Below, one piece after another: positions 19,070-28,715 of a stretch of DNA of 64,000 nucleotides. Under the pieces are notes generated by a model. The model did no database searches and was not told the DNA's origin. It saw nothing but the letters and a program-made list of their open reading frames with translations. The stretch's first letter is position 1. The number at the start of each line of letters is the position of its first letter. The stretch comes from Methylotuvimicrobium buryatense 5G (GTDB lineage: Bacteria; Pseudomonadota; Gammaproteobacteria; Methylococcales; Methylomonadaceae). Location: the NCBI RefSeq assembly GCF_000341735.1, contig NZ_KB455575.1:850521-914520 (forward strand). The letters are read 5' to 3'. Made by a program: the position numbers and the translations under genes.

Positions 19070-20092
19070 ATGAAACTATTGGCCTTATTGCTAATAATAC
19101 TCAATATCACGTTTTTTTTATGGCAATATCATTCCGGCGCTATTTCATTGGAGCGTGATGTTCTCATCGATACAACGGACACGGGACAGCAAATTACCTT
19201 AATGTCGGAATTAAACGACTCATCGAGTCTTAAGCAAGCGCAATCCGGTTTATTATGGTGTGGCGCCGGTACCGCGATTGAACAATCGATTCGCAGTGCT
19301 ATATTCGTTTCGGATTTCAATTTAACGCCATCTTCGGGGGCAAGGTCCGGTTTGCTGTTGGCCGAATGGCTCGATGCTCATCTCGTTTCGCATCAGGCAC
19401 CTCATACGCAGCCAAAAGAATCACCCTCCATTATCGCTTTCAACGATGATTCGACGGCTTTGACTAAGGCAACCCCAACACCTGCTAAAACCAGTATTCC
19501 GGACGAAATCCACCGCCATGCCAGCCAAGAGCTTAAACGGGCTGAATTTGGCACCGTAAACGAATTGCTTATTAAAAAACAAGCAATGGTGCCGAAAAAA
19601 AACAGGGTCGAGTCAAGTATGTGTTATGAAGCCGGGCCGTTTGATACGATGCAACAATTTTACAGTTGGCGAAGACAGACGGGTATCAATTCCGCTTCAA
19701 TCAAATCTGTGAGCCGGGAAGAACAAAAAATTAGCGATTACATGGTGTATTTGCCGGCCGGCGAAACTTATGAGCAATCATTAGCGAATGTTGATTTAGT
19801 GAAACAAAAAGGGATCACCGATTATTGGCTATTTCCGAAAGGCGAGGCAAAAGGAGATATTTCATTAGGTGTTTTTTCTAGTGAAATTAGAGCGGAGACT
19901 TTTAAAAAACAATTGGCAGCCAAAAATTTGGACGTCTTAATTAAACCTCGCTATAAAAAAGCTCAAAGAATTTTTGCTCATATTCATATTAAACAGGAAT
20001 ACGAAGACAATCTGATTATCAGCCGTGACCGGTGGCAAAAATCGCATCCTGACTTTGCCATCAAGGTCAATAACAGCTGTGTTTTTAATTGA
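19070..20092 (+). CDS. SPOR-domain-like membrane-anchored protein
   Basis: This is a 340-residue protein with one N-terminal membrane helix (MKLLALLLIILNITFFLWQY) and a periplasmic remainder. Residues about 180-310 (YEAGPFDTMQQFYSWRRQTG, then LGVFSSEIRAETFKKQLAAK) look like SPOR-type peptidoglycan-binding sequence with the usual GxF...A/R pattern. It follows coaX by 3 bases, the place where Gammaproteobacteria such as Pseudomonas often have a SPOR protein. A role at the division septum or in cell-wall sensing is an inference. Residues 100-180 are low complexity and variable. Confidence 0.8.
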   Translation: MKLLALLLIILNITFFLWQYHSGAISLERDVLIDTTDTGQQITLMSELNDSSSLKQAQSGLLWCGAGTAIEQSIRSAIFVSDFNLTPSSGARSGLLLAEWLDAHLVSHQAPHTQPKESPSIIAFNDDSTALTKATPTPAKTSIPDEIHRHASQELKRAEFGTVNELLIKKQAMVPKKNRVESSMCYEAGPFDTMQQFYSWRRQTGINSASIKSVSREEQKISDYMVYLPAGETYEQSLANVDLVKQKGITDYWLFPKGEAKGDISLGVFSSEIRAETFKKQLAAKNLDVLIKPRYKKAQRIFAHIHIKQEYEDNLIISRDRWQKSHPDFAIKVNNSCVFN

Positions 20093-20377
20093 AAATTGCG
20101 CTTTAGATTTTGCTTCTACCTTGGATGGTTGTAAAGGCTTCAACAGTCCACGGTCTAGCGATAAGCGCAGGATCATAGAGCCGCAAAGGGTAAGAGATTA
20201 TACTTCGTTAGCAATCGGGCTTTAACTGAGCCTGATACAACGTTAGAATAACCCTTCTAAAATTATTGTGATAGTTAAGGTAAAGTTAAGAAATTAACTT
20301 ATTGACTTTAATCATTTTGAATAATACCTATAATTAAGCCGTTTCGATTTATTTTCCCGATTAATTATCGCCCGCAC

Positions 20378-21226
20378 ATGAAAAAAATGTTTAAAAATCT
20401 GTTCGCTATAATCGCCATTCTTACGTTAATGTTTACGGTATTTTCCGTAAACGCGGCAGGAAAAGGTTTATACCTGAAGTCATCGGCAGCGATTGTCATG
20501 GATCAAGAGACGGGAATGATTCTTTATGAAAAAAAATCGCAAAACGTCATGCCTATCGCGTCTATTACCAAGTTGATGACGGCAATGGTGTTGCTTGATT
20601 CCAAACCCAACTTAAATAAATCCATTACGATTACGAAACAGGATGTCGATACGTTGCGCCATAGCCGTTCGCGTTTACCGGTCGGAACACAATTAACGCT
20701 AAGGGAAATGATGAGGTTGGCCCTGATGTCGTCAGATAACCGGGCAGCTTCCGCTTTATCTCGCTCCTATCCGGGCGGCAAACCCGCTTTTGTCAAAGCC
20801 ATGAATCGTAAGGCACAGGCTCTCGGATTAAAAAACACTCGTTTTCGCGATCCTACCGGTTTATATACTGAGAATAAGTCAACAGCGAGGGATTTGGCCA
20901 AGCTTGTCGCCTTCGCGACTAAATATCCCTTGATTAGAACGTTGACGACCACAGAAAGTCATACCCAAAAAGTCGGTAAGCAAATGCTTAAATACAACAA
21001 TACCAACGTATTGACTAAAAATCCTAATTGGAAAATCGGTCTATCGAAAACCGGTTTTATCAATGAATCCGGAAAATGCCTCGTCATGCAAACCTGGATA
21101 AATAACAGGCCAACGATCGTTGTATTACTCAACTCATGGGGGCAATTGACGCCGGTTGGCGATTCTAACCGAATCAAAGAATGGATGAGCGGTATTTCAG
21201 TGGCCGAGTTACAAAAAAGAGGATGA
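20378..21226 (+). CDS. pbpG: D-alanyl-D-alanine endopeptidase, PBP7 type
   Basis: This 282-residue periplasmic serine peptidase cleaves D-Ala-meso-DAP cross-links in peptidoglycan. It has a signal peptide (1-27, ending VNAAG). All three penicillin-binding motifs are present: S62-I-T-K65, S119-D-N121 and K224-T-G226. It lacks the C-terminal domain of PBP5, as expected for PBP7/PbpG. It stands alone behind a 285-base AT-rich gap that holds a TTGACT and a TATAAT, but their spacing (about 21) is too long for a firm promoter call. Confidence 0.92.
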   Translation: MKKMFKNLFAIIAILTLMFTVFSVNAAGKGLYLKSSAAIVMDQETGMILYEKKSQNVMPIASITKLMTAMVLLDSKPNLNKSITITKQDVDTLRHSRSRLPVGTQLTLREMMRLALMSSDNRAASALSRSYPGGKPAFVKAMNRKAQALGLKNTRFRDPTGLYTENKSTARDLAKLVAFATKYPLIRTLTTTESHTQKVGKQMLKYNNTNVLTKNPNWKIGLSKTGFINESGKCLVMQTWINNRPTIVVLLNSWGQLTPVGDSNRIKEWMSGISVAELQKRG

Positions 21227-21284
21227 TTTGTCCGCTTTGCTATACGTCTTGCAGTTCATGATTTAGCATTAGGGAATACGCATA

Positions 21285-21386
21285 ATAACTTCTACAGCTA
21301 TTAAGCTTACTGGCGGTTTGGTGACCCGCTTTACAGGCCCGGCACCTCCTTAAGCAATGCCGAAATTTAAAGTGCGAAAGGTTTAA
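21285..21386. repeat. Truncated family A/B element
   Basis: The right end (caatgccgaaatttaaagtg, then cgaaaggttta) is a family A terminus. Before it lies a shortened family B-like arm (ggcggtttggtgacccgctt). The central core is missing, so this is a decayed or internally deleted copy. The rest of the 21227-21557 gap shows no gene. Confidence 0.65.
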
Positions 21387-21557
21387 CATTGAGATAAGCT
21401 TAATTTCATATTCGTCATTCATACTCTCGCGAATTCAAAAATACTATTAACCTTCCGCATTCACTTAGGAACAAATAATCAGGGTGGCTGGCTTTTCCGC
21501 TATGATTGTAAAACGTCTAATTCGAGAGAGACCTAGTTCCAATAATTGTATCCGTCG

Positions 21558-22874
21558 ATGAACTTTATCCTATTCAAGCGCCTTTTTATAGGCATGTCAT
21601 TCTGTCTATTATGCTCTTGTCAGCTATCACGCGGACCGCAATTGGAATCGTCGCTTGAATTTTCACCGATTAGGGAATTTCCTTTATTCGATGGTCAAGA
21701 AATTATTGGTGTTGCTGCGCAAATAGAAACTGATGAACAAGATTCTTTGTTGGTAATCGGTCGGCATTTCGGTTTGGGTTATGACGAAATAACCCGAGCC
21801 AATTCTAACTTAGACCCATGGTTACCGGAGCCGGGCAGTACAGTTCGGTTGCCATTGCGGTTCATTATTCCCGAAGCGCCTCGAAAAGGTATTGTGTTGA
21901 ATTTGGCGGCTAAGCGGCTTTTTTTATACGACAAAAAAAACGCTTATAAAGTATTTACTTATCCGGTTGGAATCGGCCGGGAAGGATGGGAAACGCCGGA
22001 AGGCTTGACCCGAATTACTGTGAAAACTGCAAATCCTAGTTGGACTGTTCCCGAATCGATTCGACGCGAGCATGCCGAAAAAGGCGACCCTTTGCCGAGC
22101 GTCGTTCCCGCCGGCCCAAACAATCCGCTTGGAGACTATGCTTTACGATTAGGTTTTCCCGGTTATCTGATCCATGGTACCAATAAACCCTATGGCGTTG
22201 GCATGGAGGTAAGTCATGGTTGTGTTCGGCTTTATCCTGAAGATATTGCAAAGCTATTTCGGCATGTCACTGTCGGCTCACAAGTCAGGATTGTCAATCA
22301 ACCTTTCTTAACCGCATGGGATGGCGAAATACTTTTTTTGCAAGCTTATCCACCTACCCATAAAGATCCGAAACAAGTCAATCGACTTGTCCAGGATTTG
22401 ATGGCCCGCTTACAAAAAATTGAGCAAAAATCCGGTCGATCGATCGATTGGGATAAAGTTCACGCGGCAATTGAGCGCTCCGATGGTGTTTTAACACCTA
22501 TTTTAAATGGCGATATAGATGACTTTTATTTGACCATATCGCGCCCTTCGATCAAGTTTAAACGACCGATTCCCAAGACAATTGATGCCGATGCATGGAA
22601 ACTGAGAGTAGCAAAATTATCGACCGAGAAAGAGGCTCGTCAATTCGCGGCCATGCTGAATCATCAAGGCCCTCCAATTCCGGCGCATTCCTTTGCTACA
22701 AACGTGATTGCAGGGCCTTTCTCTAGCTCTCAAGATGCGGTTTCGGCAAAAAAACGCTTGTTATCGGAATTTTCGATTACTGCACAAGTGATGGCGCCCG
22801 GTAAAATAGTCGAAACTCCACAGACTCCTCCAGAAAGCACTATTTTTACTAATCTACTGACTTTTTTCGATTGA
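21558..22874 (+). CDS. L,D-transpeptidase lipoprotein (YkuD/ErfK family)
   Basis: This is a periplasmic enzyme that forms L,D cross-links or attaches proteins to peptidoglycan. From the ATG at 21558 it is 438 residues; a TTG four codons earlier is possible, and neither has a good ribosome-binding site. The N-terminus is a lipoprotein signal with lipobox LLCSC. A LysM-like segment (about 55-100, HFGLGYDEITRANSNLDPWL) precedes the YkuD catalytic domain with HGTNKPYGVGMEVSHGCVRL, catalytic Cys222. The last 80 residues (KLSTEKEARQFAAMLNHQG, then AGPFSSSQDAVSAKKRL) look like a SPOR-type domain. Length and layout resemble ErfK/YcfS-type proteins with an added tail. Confidence 0.92.
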   Translation: MNFILFKRLFIGMSFCLLCSCQLSRGPQLESSLEFSPIREFPLFDGQEIIGVAAQIETDEQDSLLVIGRHFGLGYDEITRANSNLDPWLPEPGSTVRLPLRFIIPEAPRKGIVLNLAAKRLFLYDKKNAYKVFTYPVGIGREGWETPEGLTRITVKTANPSWTVPESIRREHAEKGDPLPSVVPAGPNNPLGDYALRLGFPGYLIHGTNKPYGVGMEVSHGCVRLYPEDIAKLFRHVTVGSQVRIVNQPFLTAWDGEILFLQAYPPTHKDPKQVNRLVQDLMARLQKIEQKSGRSIDWDKVHAAIERSDGVLTPILNGDIDDFYLTISRPSIKFKRPIPKTIDADAWKLRVAKLSTEKEARQFAAMLNHQGPPIPAHSFATNVIAGPFSSSQDAVSAKKRLLSEFSITAQVMAPGKIVETPQTPPESTIFTNLLTFFD

Positions 22875-22980
22875 TACTTTTTTTGTAAACTCGAGTTTGA
22901 AGGCAATCTCCACAAATTGGGAGTCAATCAAGAAATATACCCATAACATGGAGATAGCGAAGGGTTTCCAAGAACCTATA

Positions 22981-23139
22981 AACCTAGAAAAAGCATTTCG
23001 CCATGAAGAATAAGAGGTTAATTCAATAACTTGCTATGCGTTTGTATAAAACTTTCGCTTACCAAAGAGGTAAGCGGCAATGTTTAGATATTTTCTTGAA
23101 ATCCTTCATGGACTTCATGGTTAAGCTGCCGAATTCAAG
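22981..23139. repeat. 160-bp repeat D, copy 1
   Basis: This block starts AACCTAGAAAAAGCATTTCG and ends near GGTTAAGCTGCCGAATTCAA. A second copy in the same orientation lies at 35847-36015 with about 80 percent identity by eye. Short inverted sequences (ccatgaag and cttcatgg) lie inside. It sits after the L,D-transpeptidase and against the 3' end of the DUF2490 gene. No coding potential is visible. Confidence 0.8.
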
Positions 23140-23862
23140 CTAGAAATTAAGATACCAATTGATTGAAATGATGTGACTCATAAAATCTTGAGCAGTGGCT
23201 TTATAGATATATTGATTCATATAGCCGATTTCGGTTCTGATGTGCTCGTCAAAATTATATCCAATGCCGGCGAAGGCTCGATTTTGATCGAAACCGTTCA
23301 CAGATTTCCAATCAGTTTTATTAATGTCGATAAAAACTTCGTTAGTCCCGACCAGGCTAAAATTTGGCGCAAAAGTCAAAGGCAGTGATATTTTAAACAA
23401 TTGACGATAACGCCAACCGACATCGTTACCGATTTGCATGAACCGTTGCTCTAAGCGGCTGCGGCTGCTGAAAGTTCCGAAAGATAACGGTTGATTCCAT
23501 AACAGTTGCTGCCAAATGCGATGTTCATCGAAGGGCTCGCTTACAAAAGGCTCTTCGGTCGGTATAAACGCATAACCAAGCCACATAGTCAGTGTTTCAC
23601 TGAGCGCATAGCCTAAACCGGTTCGCAACATGCCTTGGGAAACTTGCGACGTGTCGTTACCGAAGCGACCCTGGCCCTCCAGCCAATATCGGTATTTAGA
23701 AAGATCGGGATCGATTACATCAAGGCTTCCTGTAGCAGTGATATTACCCCAAGTTTGAAAATCTTCCTTTGGGCCGGCAATTAGATCATTGCCGTGAAGG
23801 AGACAGAGTACTAATAATAAACTCGATAAACTCGATAAACTTGAAAAATATTTTTTTAACAT
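23140..23862 (-). CDS. DUF2490 family outer-membrane-type protein
   Basis: This is a 240-residue exported protein. The frame opens further upstream, but the ATG at 23860-23862 was chosen because it gives a proper signal peptide (MLKKYFSS, then a Leu/Ser-rich core) and has AAGG about 10 bases upstream. The mature part shows alternating aromatic strands typical of DUF2490 beta-barrels (WLGYAFIPTEEPF, HRIWQQLLWNQPL, SRLEQRFMQIGNDVGWRYRQ, TEIGYMNQYIYK) and ends in an aromatic residue (WYLNF), as outer-membrane proteins do. Function is unknown. The signal peptide is encoded by a tandem repeat of ctcgataaa. Confidence 0.85.
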   Translation of the reverse strand: MLKKYFSSLSSLSSLLLVLCLLHGNDLIAGPKEDFQTWGNITATGSLDVIDPDLSKYRYWLEGQGRFGNDTSQVSQGMLRTGLGYALSETLTMWLGYAFIPTEEPFVSEPFDEHRIWQQLLWNQPLSFGTFSSRSRLEQRFMQIGNDVGWRYRQLFKISLPLTFAPNFSLVGTNEVFIDINKTDWKSVNGFDQNRAFAGIGYNFDEHIRTEIGYMNQYIYKATAQDFMSHIISINWYLNF

Positions 23863-24076
23863 TCCTTTTCTTACCTTGAGTGATGATGACGCCATATTGT
23901 GGCAATGATGAATGTTTATACCCTTTTCGAGTCGAATTTTGGCGCGACATGCCTTAATGCGCATCCATATAGGCTCTGACTGGCATTTACCCCGATAGAG
24001 GCGTCAACTTAGGAAAATAAAACGCCATTCCGCCAGGGATTGGCGGGATCAAATCCCAGGGATGGCTGTGCGTATG

Positions 24077-24239
24077 TATACCCTTTGCTGGTCAAATTTC
24101 GGCGCTGGGGTGTCCGTCAAAGGACGCCGTGAATACGTCCATGTAGGCTCTATGACAGCATCCCTGCTGTCAAAGCCTTTGTCGAACTCCCCCGGTGCAT
24201 CCATACGTCAATGCCGAAATTTGAAGTGCGATGGGTATT
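24077..24239. repeat. Family A palindromic element
   Basis: The element runs from TATACCCTTTGCTGGTCAAA to the inverted terminus ending ATGGGTATTA, with the core gacgccgtgaatacgtccatgtaggctc and an inner stem gacagcatccctgctgtc. A decayed relative with the same left end and a ccatataggctctgac fragment precedes it at about 23915-23990. Together they fill the 23863-24272 gap between the two minus-strand genes. Confidence 0.85.
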
Positions 24240-24272
24240 AGTAAGGATCATTTGCTGATTATCACGAAATCC

Positions 24273-24992
24273 TTAGTCCGATAAATAATATTCAATCGTT
24301 GAAACGACTCGTATTTTTTTTATATGAGGATTGTTTGTATCGCGAGGTTCGATAGAAAATTGTCCTTGTGAGGCTCTTTTAATTTTGCCGAGTTTACTAC
24401 TTGAGTCTTCGGCAAATTTTTCTGCGACTTCCCGGGCTTTGGTGGTCGCCTCTTCAATCATCTCAGGTTTTATTTGATTGAGTTGCGTAAATAAGAATTC
24501 GGTTCGATTTTGGTAATCCTGCGCCGTAAAGACAATGCCTTTTTTACCCAATTCCAATAAGCCATTCATAGCGGAACGAACCTGATCTACATTGGCGGAG
24601 TAGACTGTGACAGTTTGCATTGCACTGTATCGGAATTCAACATTTCCGCTATTTTGATAACTTTGCGCAGACTTATCGGTAATGGAAGGAGTTGAGACAG
24701 AAACTTCACCTTCGGCAATACCGGTTTTTTTTAGAAAAGCTTTGATCGTTTCCGTGTTTTTTTCAAGAGACTCGTAAAGTAGACTAAGATCGTTATCGGC
24801 AATTGTAAATTGAATCGGCCAGATCACGATATCAGCCGGAAATTCTCGTTCCGATAATCCCTTAACAGTGATGCTTCGATCGTATTCTTTGAATTTAATC
24901 GCGGCATTACTTAGTAAGTAACCCAGCGAGAACAATCCTAAAAATAAAAAAAGCCCTACGATAAAGGCACTGATTGGTTTCTTTTCGTCCAT
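24273..24992 (-). CDS. SIMPL domain (DUF541) protein
   Basis: This is a 239-residue membrane-anchored periplasmic protein. The ATG at 24992 was chosen because GAGGAAC lies 8 bases upstream; the open frame continues 24 codons further without a good start. One N-terminal helix (SAFIVGLFLFLGLFSLGYLL) precedes the SIMPL domain with ITVKGLSEREFPADIVIWPI, VSVSTPSITDKS and ATTKAREVAEKFAEDS. SIMPL proteins (such as E. coli YggE) are linked to oxidative and envelope stress but have no settled mechanism. Its 3' end abuts a fragment like the family B tail (tatcacgaaatccttag). Confidence 0.88.
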   Translation of the reverse strand: MDEKKPISAFIVGLFLFLGLFSLGYLLSNAAIKFKEYDRSITVKGLSEREFPADIVIWPIQFTIADNDLSLLYESLEKNTETIKAFLKKTGIAEGEVSVSTPSITDKSAQSYQNSGNVEFRYSAMQTVTVYSANVDQVRSAMNGLLELGKKGIVFTAQDYQNRTEFLFTQLNQIKPEMIEEATTKAREVAEKFAEDSSSKLGKIKRASQGQFSIEPRDTNNPHIKKIRVVSTIEYYLSD

Positions 24993-25332
24993 TATTTGTT
25001 CCTCGCTGTTCGCTTGATTGGTTAAAGTATGCCTAAGGCATTGCATTTTGCCAAGTCGAGTCAAGCTTCAATAGAATCCCGACATCAGGCAAAGTATCCT
25101 GCGTACTCCTGAAAAGATTACATTACGAGCTAAAGCTAGTGCAAAGAATTATTCCCAACGGTTTACAACAACTTTTAGGATTCGGTCATAAGGTTTTCAA
25201 CAAGTTATATAAAATTCGGTAAATCCGAAGTTAATGTGTATTTGAAGAACCGTCGAACAGATACTAGAATTTGTTTGAAGTAAGATTGAACGTTACTTTA
25301 TCAAGAAGCGAATGGAACTAAATTTTTCTGTT

Positions 25333-25472
25333 TATACCCATCGTAGATCAAAATTCGGCACCGGGGTGCACGTCAAAGGACGCCGTGAATGTCGATTTTG
25401 CAGGAGCAAAAATCGACCGAGCACCCCGGCGCCTCCTCAGGCACTGCCGAAATTTGAAGTGTGAAAGGTATA
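25333..25472. repeat. Family A palindromic element upstream of the T6SS cluster
   Basis: This is a complete 140-bp copy. The left end TATACCCATCGTAGATCAAA and the inverted right end (tgccgaaatttgaagtgtg, then aaaggtata) flank CACCGGGGTGC / GCACCCCGGCGCC stems. Inside is the small perfect palindrome gtcgattttgc...gcaaaaatcgac in place of the usual core. It ends 48 bases before tagH, so any tagH promoter must lie in or upstream of it. The rest of 24993-25332 shows no gene. Confidence 0.85.
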
Positions 25473-25520
25473 AATTTGGCTTGAAAATAACGATTTTGTA
25501 TTTCTCATCGAGTAGTTGAA

Positions 25521-26990
25521 ATGGCTTTATCTCTCAAGATCACAATGTACAAAGGCAAGCCTTTATCCGAATCTAAACTGGTGGCCTTTCCAAACGGCGA
25601 AGGCACGATAGGCCGTTCCGATGACAATACGCTGGTTTTACTTGATCCTGATAAATTTGTATCTCGGCATCATGCATCGATCAAGTACGAAAACGGTATA
25701 TATTATTTGACCGACTCTAGTCTGGCTGGCGTATTTATCGATAACGAAGCTAACCCGCTACGTAACGATTCGACACCTCTCCATAACGGCACCCTTTTAA
25801 AAGTCGGCGAATATGAAATAGAGACCATTATCACAGAAGACACTAGGCAGGATGATTTTCCTTTTCCGGATATTTTTGCCGATTCGCCGTCAAAATCGAT
25901 AGAACCCGAGGAGTTATTTTCAACGCCGGTCGATACGGAAGCCGATCGACTGATTGGCGATAATGATTCACCCTTTCCGCGCCATGAAGAATTGATCGAC
26001 GCTAAAGAAAGCGATACGCCGGAATTTGAAAGCTACCTGCAAGATCATGTTTCACCGCTTTTCGACAGCTTTATCGCTCCTCAAATACAATCGACGCCGA
26101 AACCTTTTGAGGAGATTCCTGAAAATTTGAGTTTCGAGGATCTTTTTGCCGACTCCGATACGCCCTCCAGCGATAGACAGATAGAGGATGATTCGAGAGC
26201 ATCGAGCATGGATTTGCTTAACGAGGATTTCGCCCAGAAACCGTCTCTACCCGAGCCGGACCAATCGACTTCAGAATCTTTTTCATCGCCAATCGAATCT
26301 CTTGACAGACCACAAGCTCCAAAGTTAAAAAATATTCTAGCCGACCCGGCTGATTCTTCCCCTAAAACGCCGATCGCACAAACCGTCCAGAGTATTTCCG
26401 ATAACGGGCTATTCGATGCTTTTTTGCAAGGTGCCGGTCTTGATCAAAATGAATGCGTAACTAAAAATCAATTGGAGGCGATGCAAAGAGTTGGCAGAAT
26501 GTTTCGGCAATTGGTTGCCGGTACCGTGTCGGTCTTACGAAGCCGAGCCGAATTCAAGAGTTTATTTCGCGTCAATGTGACCGTAATAAGAGCGGCCGAC
26601 AATAATCCGTTGAAGTTCGCCGTATCGACCGATGATGTTTTAAAGCAATTAATTCAAAACAAAGAAGGCGGCTTTCTCGAATCGGTCGAATCGATCGAGC
26701 AAGGCTTCAATGACATTATGAATCATCAGCTCGCCATGCAAGCAGGGATTCAAGCCTCATTGGCCGACTTATTGAAACGATTCGACCCGAAAACAATCGA
26801 AAAACAATTCGAGCAAGGCATCGTGTTACAAAAAAAAGCCAAATGTTGGGACAGTTATCAGGACACTTATCGCATTGAGTCCGAAGAAGCCGTTGAGAAT
26901 TTTTTCGGCGATGCCTTCGTAGAGGCTTATGAAGAACAAATGAAAGCCTTAACGACAGCGCGGAACAAAAATGAAAAATTTGGACTATGA
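25521..26990 (+). CDS. tagH: T6SS FHA-domain protein TagH/Fha
   Basis: This is a cytoplasmic T6SS regulatory scaffold. The FHA domain (about 1-100) has GTIGRSDDNTLVL and VSRHHASI, the phosphothreonine-binding residues. A long acidic, Pro/Ser-rich linker (about 115-290) follows, then the T6SS-specific C-terminal domain (about 300-480, with VTVIRAADNNPLKFA and AFVEAYEEQM), which is diagnostic of TagH. At 489 residues it is typical. In other systems Fha binds phosphorylated partners made by PpkA and dephosphorylated by PppA. PppA is here fused to TagF at 34243, but no PpkA is seen. Confidence 0.94.
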   Translation: MALSLKITMYKGKPLSESKLVAFPNGEGTIGRSDDNTLVLLDPDKFVSRHHASIKYENGIYYLTDSSLAGVFIDNEANPLRNDSTPLHNGTLLKVGEYEIETIITEDTRQDDFPFPDIFADSPSKSIEPEELFSTPVDTEADRLIGDNDSPFPRHEELIDAKESDTPEFESYLQDHVSPLFDSFIAPQIQSTPKPFEEIPENLSFEDLFADSDTPSSDRQIEDDSRASSMDLLNEDFAQKPSLPEPDQSTSESFSSPIESLDRPQAPKLKNILADPADSSPKTPIAQTVQSISDNGLFDAFLQGAGLDQNECVTKNQLEAMQRVGRMFRQLVAGTVSVLRSRAEFKSLFRVNVTVIRAADNNPLKFAVSTDDVLKQLIQNKEGGFLESVESIEQGFNDIMNHQLAMQAGIQASLADLLKRFDPKTIEKQFEQGIVLQKKAKCWDSYQDTYRIESEEAVENFFGDAFVEAYEEQMKALTTARNKNEKFGL

Positions 26991-27037
26991 TGATTGGAGG
27001 TTTGAGAAAGCCGTTTTTCAACAGCAACTCCCAATTT

Positions 27038-27312
27038 GAGGGTAAAAAGGGTGTGGAGCATGCTTGGCGAGGATGTCGGCGGCAGGGCAGATTTTTGCTC
27101 ATGCAAAATCTGCATTCACGCCATCCCTGGCAATCAGACTCTGTCGTCAAGCCTAGAAGGACACTTCACCCAGCACCTAAATTCCATAGTTCATAGACTA
27201 TGATTAACTATCTTGGATAATTTAGGTGCTGGGTTCACGGCGTCCTGCCAAGCGAACCGTACCCTCGACAAAGCGCATAGTTCCAGGACGTTATTTATCA
27301 CGAAATCCTTAA
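27038..27312. repeat. Family B element with a second palindrome nested inside
   Basis: The left arm (gagggtaaaaagggtg) and core (gaggatgtcggcggcagggc) lie at 27038-27090. The right arm gcgaaccgtaccctc and the family tail gttccaggacgttatttatc, then acgaaatcctta, end at 27312. Within it, 27169-27233 is a separate hairpin with 14-base perfect arms CCCAGCACCTAAAT / ATTTAGGTGCTGGG, itself containing CATAGT/ACTATG. The element fills the tagH-tssK gap, exactly where tssJ is found in many T6SS clusters. Confidence 0.85.
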
Positions 27313-27372
27313 TGGTATTAAACCTAAGGTTAGCTCGAAAATTCATATCACAGGGTAAAGGTTACAAGAACA

Positions 27373-28710
27373 ATGGCGGAAAATAACAGGACGGTTTGGT
27401 CGGAAGGCATGTTTTTGCGGCCCCAGCATTTTCAACAACACGACCGGTATATCGAAACCTTCGTCAAGGAACGATGCGGCAACCTTACGCCGTATGATTG
27501 GGGCGTCAAAAAAATTGCCATAGACCAGCGGCAGCTTGCCATGGGCAAATTCGCCTTGGCTGAATGCAGCGGGATTTTTCCGGACGGAACGCCGTTTAAT
27601 TTGCCTGAAGACGACGACTTGCCTTTACCCGTCGATATTCCTACCGACGTACAAAACAATATCGTTTACCTGTCGCTACCGGTTCGCCAACCGGGTACGA
27701 TTGAAATCGATACCGACGAGAACCGCCACAATCTGGCACGCTATCATGCCTTCGAAAGCGAAGTTCGCGACCATAATACCGGATCGAATGCAACCTCTGC
27801 GATCTTGGTCGGCAAGCTGCATGCTAGGTTGTTATTGGAGCGGCAAGAGCGCTCCGGTCATGTTTGTATCGGGGTGGCCAGAGTCATCGAGTCGAGGGTC
27901 GATAAAAACGTGATTCTCGATCAGGGTTTTATTCCGCCTTCGCTCGATTGCAATGCCGTGCCGGTCTTGAACGGGTTTATAAAAGAGCTGTTCGGCTTAT
28001 TGCACACCCGCGGAGAAGCGCTCGGCGGCCGGGCTTCCGAAGCGGGCCGGGGGGGAGTTGCCGAAATTTCCGATTACATGCTGTTGCAAATGGTCAATCG
28101 TGTCGAGCCGCTATTTGAACATTTGCAATCCATTCCCGCATTGCATCCGGAAAGTTTTTACCGAATTGCGGTGCAATTGGCCGGCGAGTTATCGACATTT
28201 TGCCGGCCCAATAAAAGACCGGTGAGTTTTCCGGTTTATCGGCACGACGATTTACAAACGACCTTCATGCATGTCATGGAGGAGTTGCGCCAATTATTGA
28301 GCGCGGTATTGGAGCAAAACGCGATTCCGATTCCGTTGACTGCTCCGAAGTATGGCATTCGCGGCGCGAAGGTGCCGGATCCGAATTTGCTCAAGGATGC
28401 GGTGTTCGTGCTAGCCGCCAATGCGCAAGTGTCTAAGGAACAATTGCGCAGCAGTTTTCCGACGCAGGTCAAAATCGGTCCGGTCGAACAGATTCAGCAA
28501 TTGGTTCGTTCGGCCTTGCCCGGTATTTCGATTCATGCGCTGCCGGTCGCGCCACGGCAAATTCCTTATCATGCAGGTTTCGCTTATTTCGAGCTCAACA
28601 AACAAAGCGAGCTATGGAAGCAAATGGCTCAGTCGGGCGGTTTTGCCATCCATATCGCCGGAGAGTTTCCAGGGCTTGAACTTGAATTTTGGGCAATCAA
28701 AAACGGTTAA
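27373..28710 (+). CDS. tssK: T6SS baseplate protein TssK
   Basis: This is a 445-residue cytoplasmic protein that joins the baseplate to the TssLM membrane complex. The N-terminus (VWSEGMFLRPQHFQQHDRY) is the TssK hallmark. RGEALGGRASEAGRG in the middle and ISIHALPVAPRQIPYHAGFAY near the C-terminus are also conserved. The length is standard. tssL follows with its start just past the tssK stop. Confidence 0.97.
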   Translation: MAENNRTVWSEGMFLRPQHFQQHDRYIETFVKERCGNLTPYDWGVKKIAIDQRQLAMGKFALAECSGIFPDGTPFNLPEDDDLPLPVDIPTDVQNNIVYLSLPVRQPGTIEIDTDENRHNLARYHAFESEVRDHNTGSNATSAILVGKLHARLLLERQERSGHVCIGVARVIESRVDKNVILDQGFIPPSLDCNAVPVLNGFIKELFGLLHTRGEALGGRASEAGRGGVAEISDYMLLQMVNRVEPLFEHLQSIPALHPESFYRIAVQLAGELSTFCRPNKRPVSFPVYRHDDLQTTFMHVMEELRQLLSAVLEQNAIPIPLTAPKYGIRGAKVPDPNLLKDAVFVLAANAQVSKEQLRSSFPTQVKIGPVEQIQQLVRSALPGISIHALPVAPRQIPYHAGFAYFELNKQSELWKQMAQSGGFAIHIAGEFPGLELEFWAIKNG

Positions 28711-28715
28711 CGACA

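Noticed and set aside
26987..27196. 69-codon frame after tagH, considered as a remnant of tssJ
   Set aside because: No signal peptide or lipobox, and most of it is repeat DNA.
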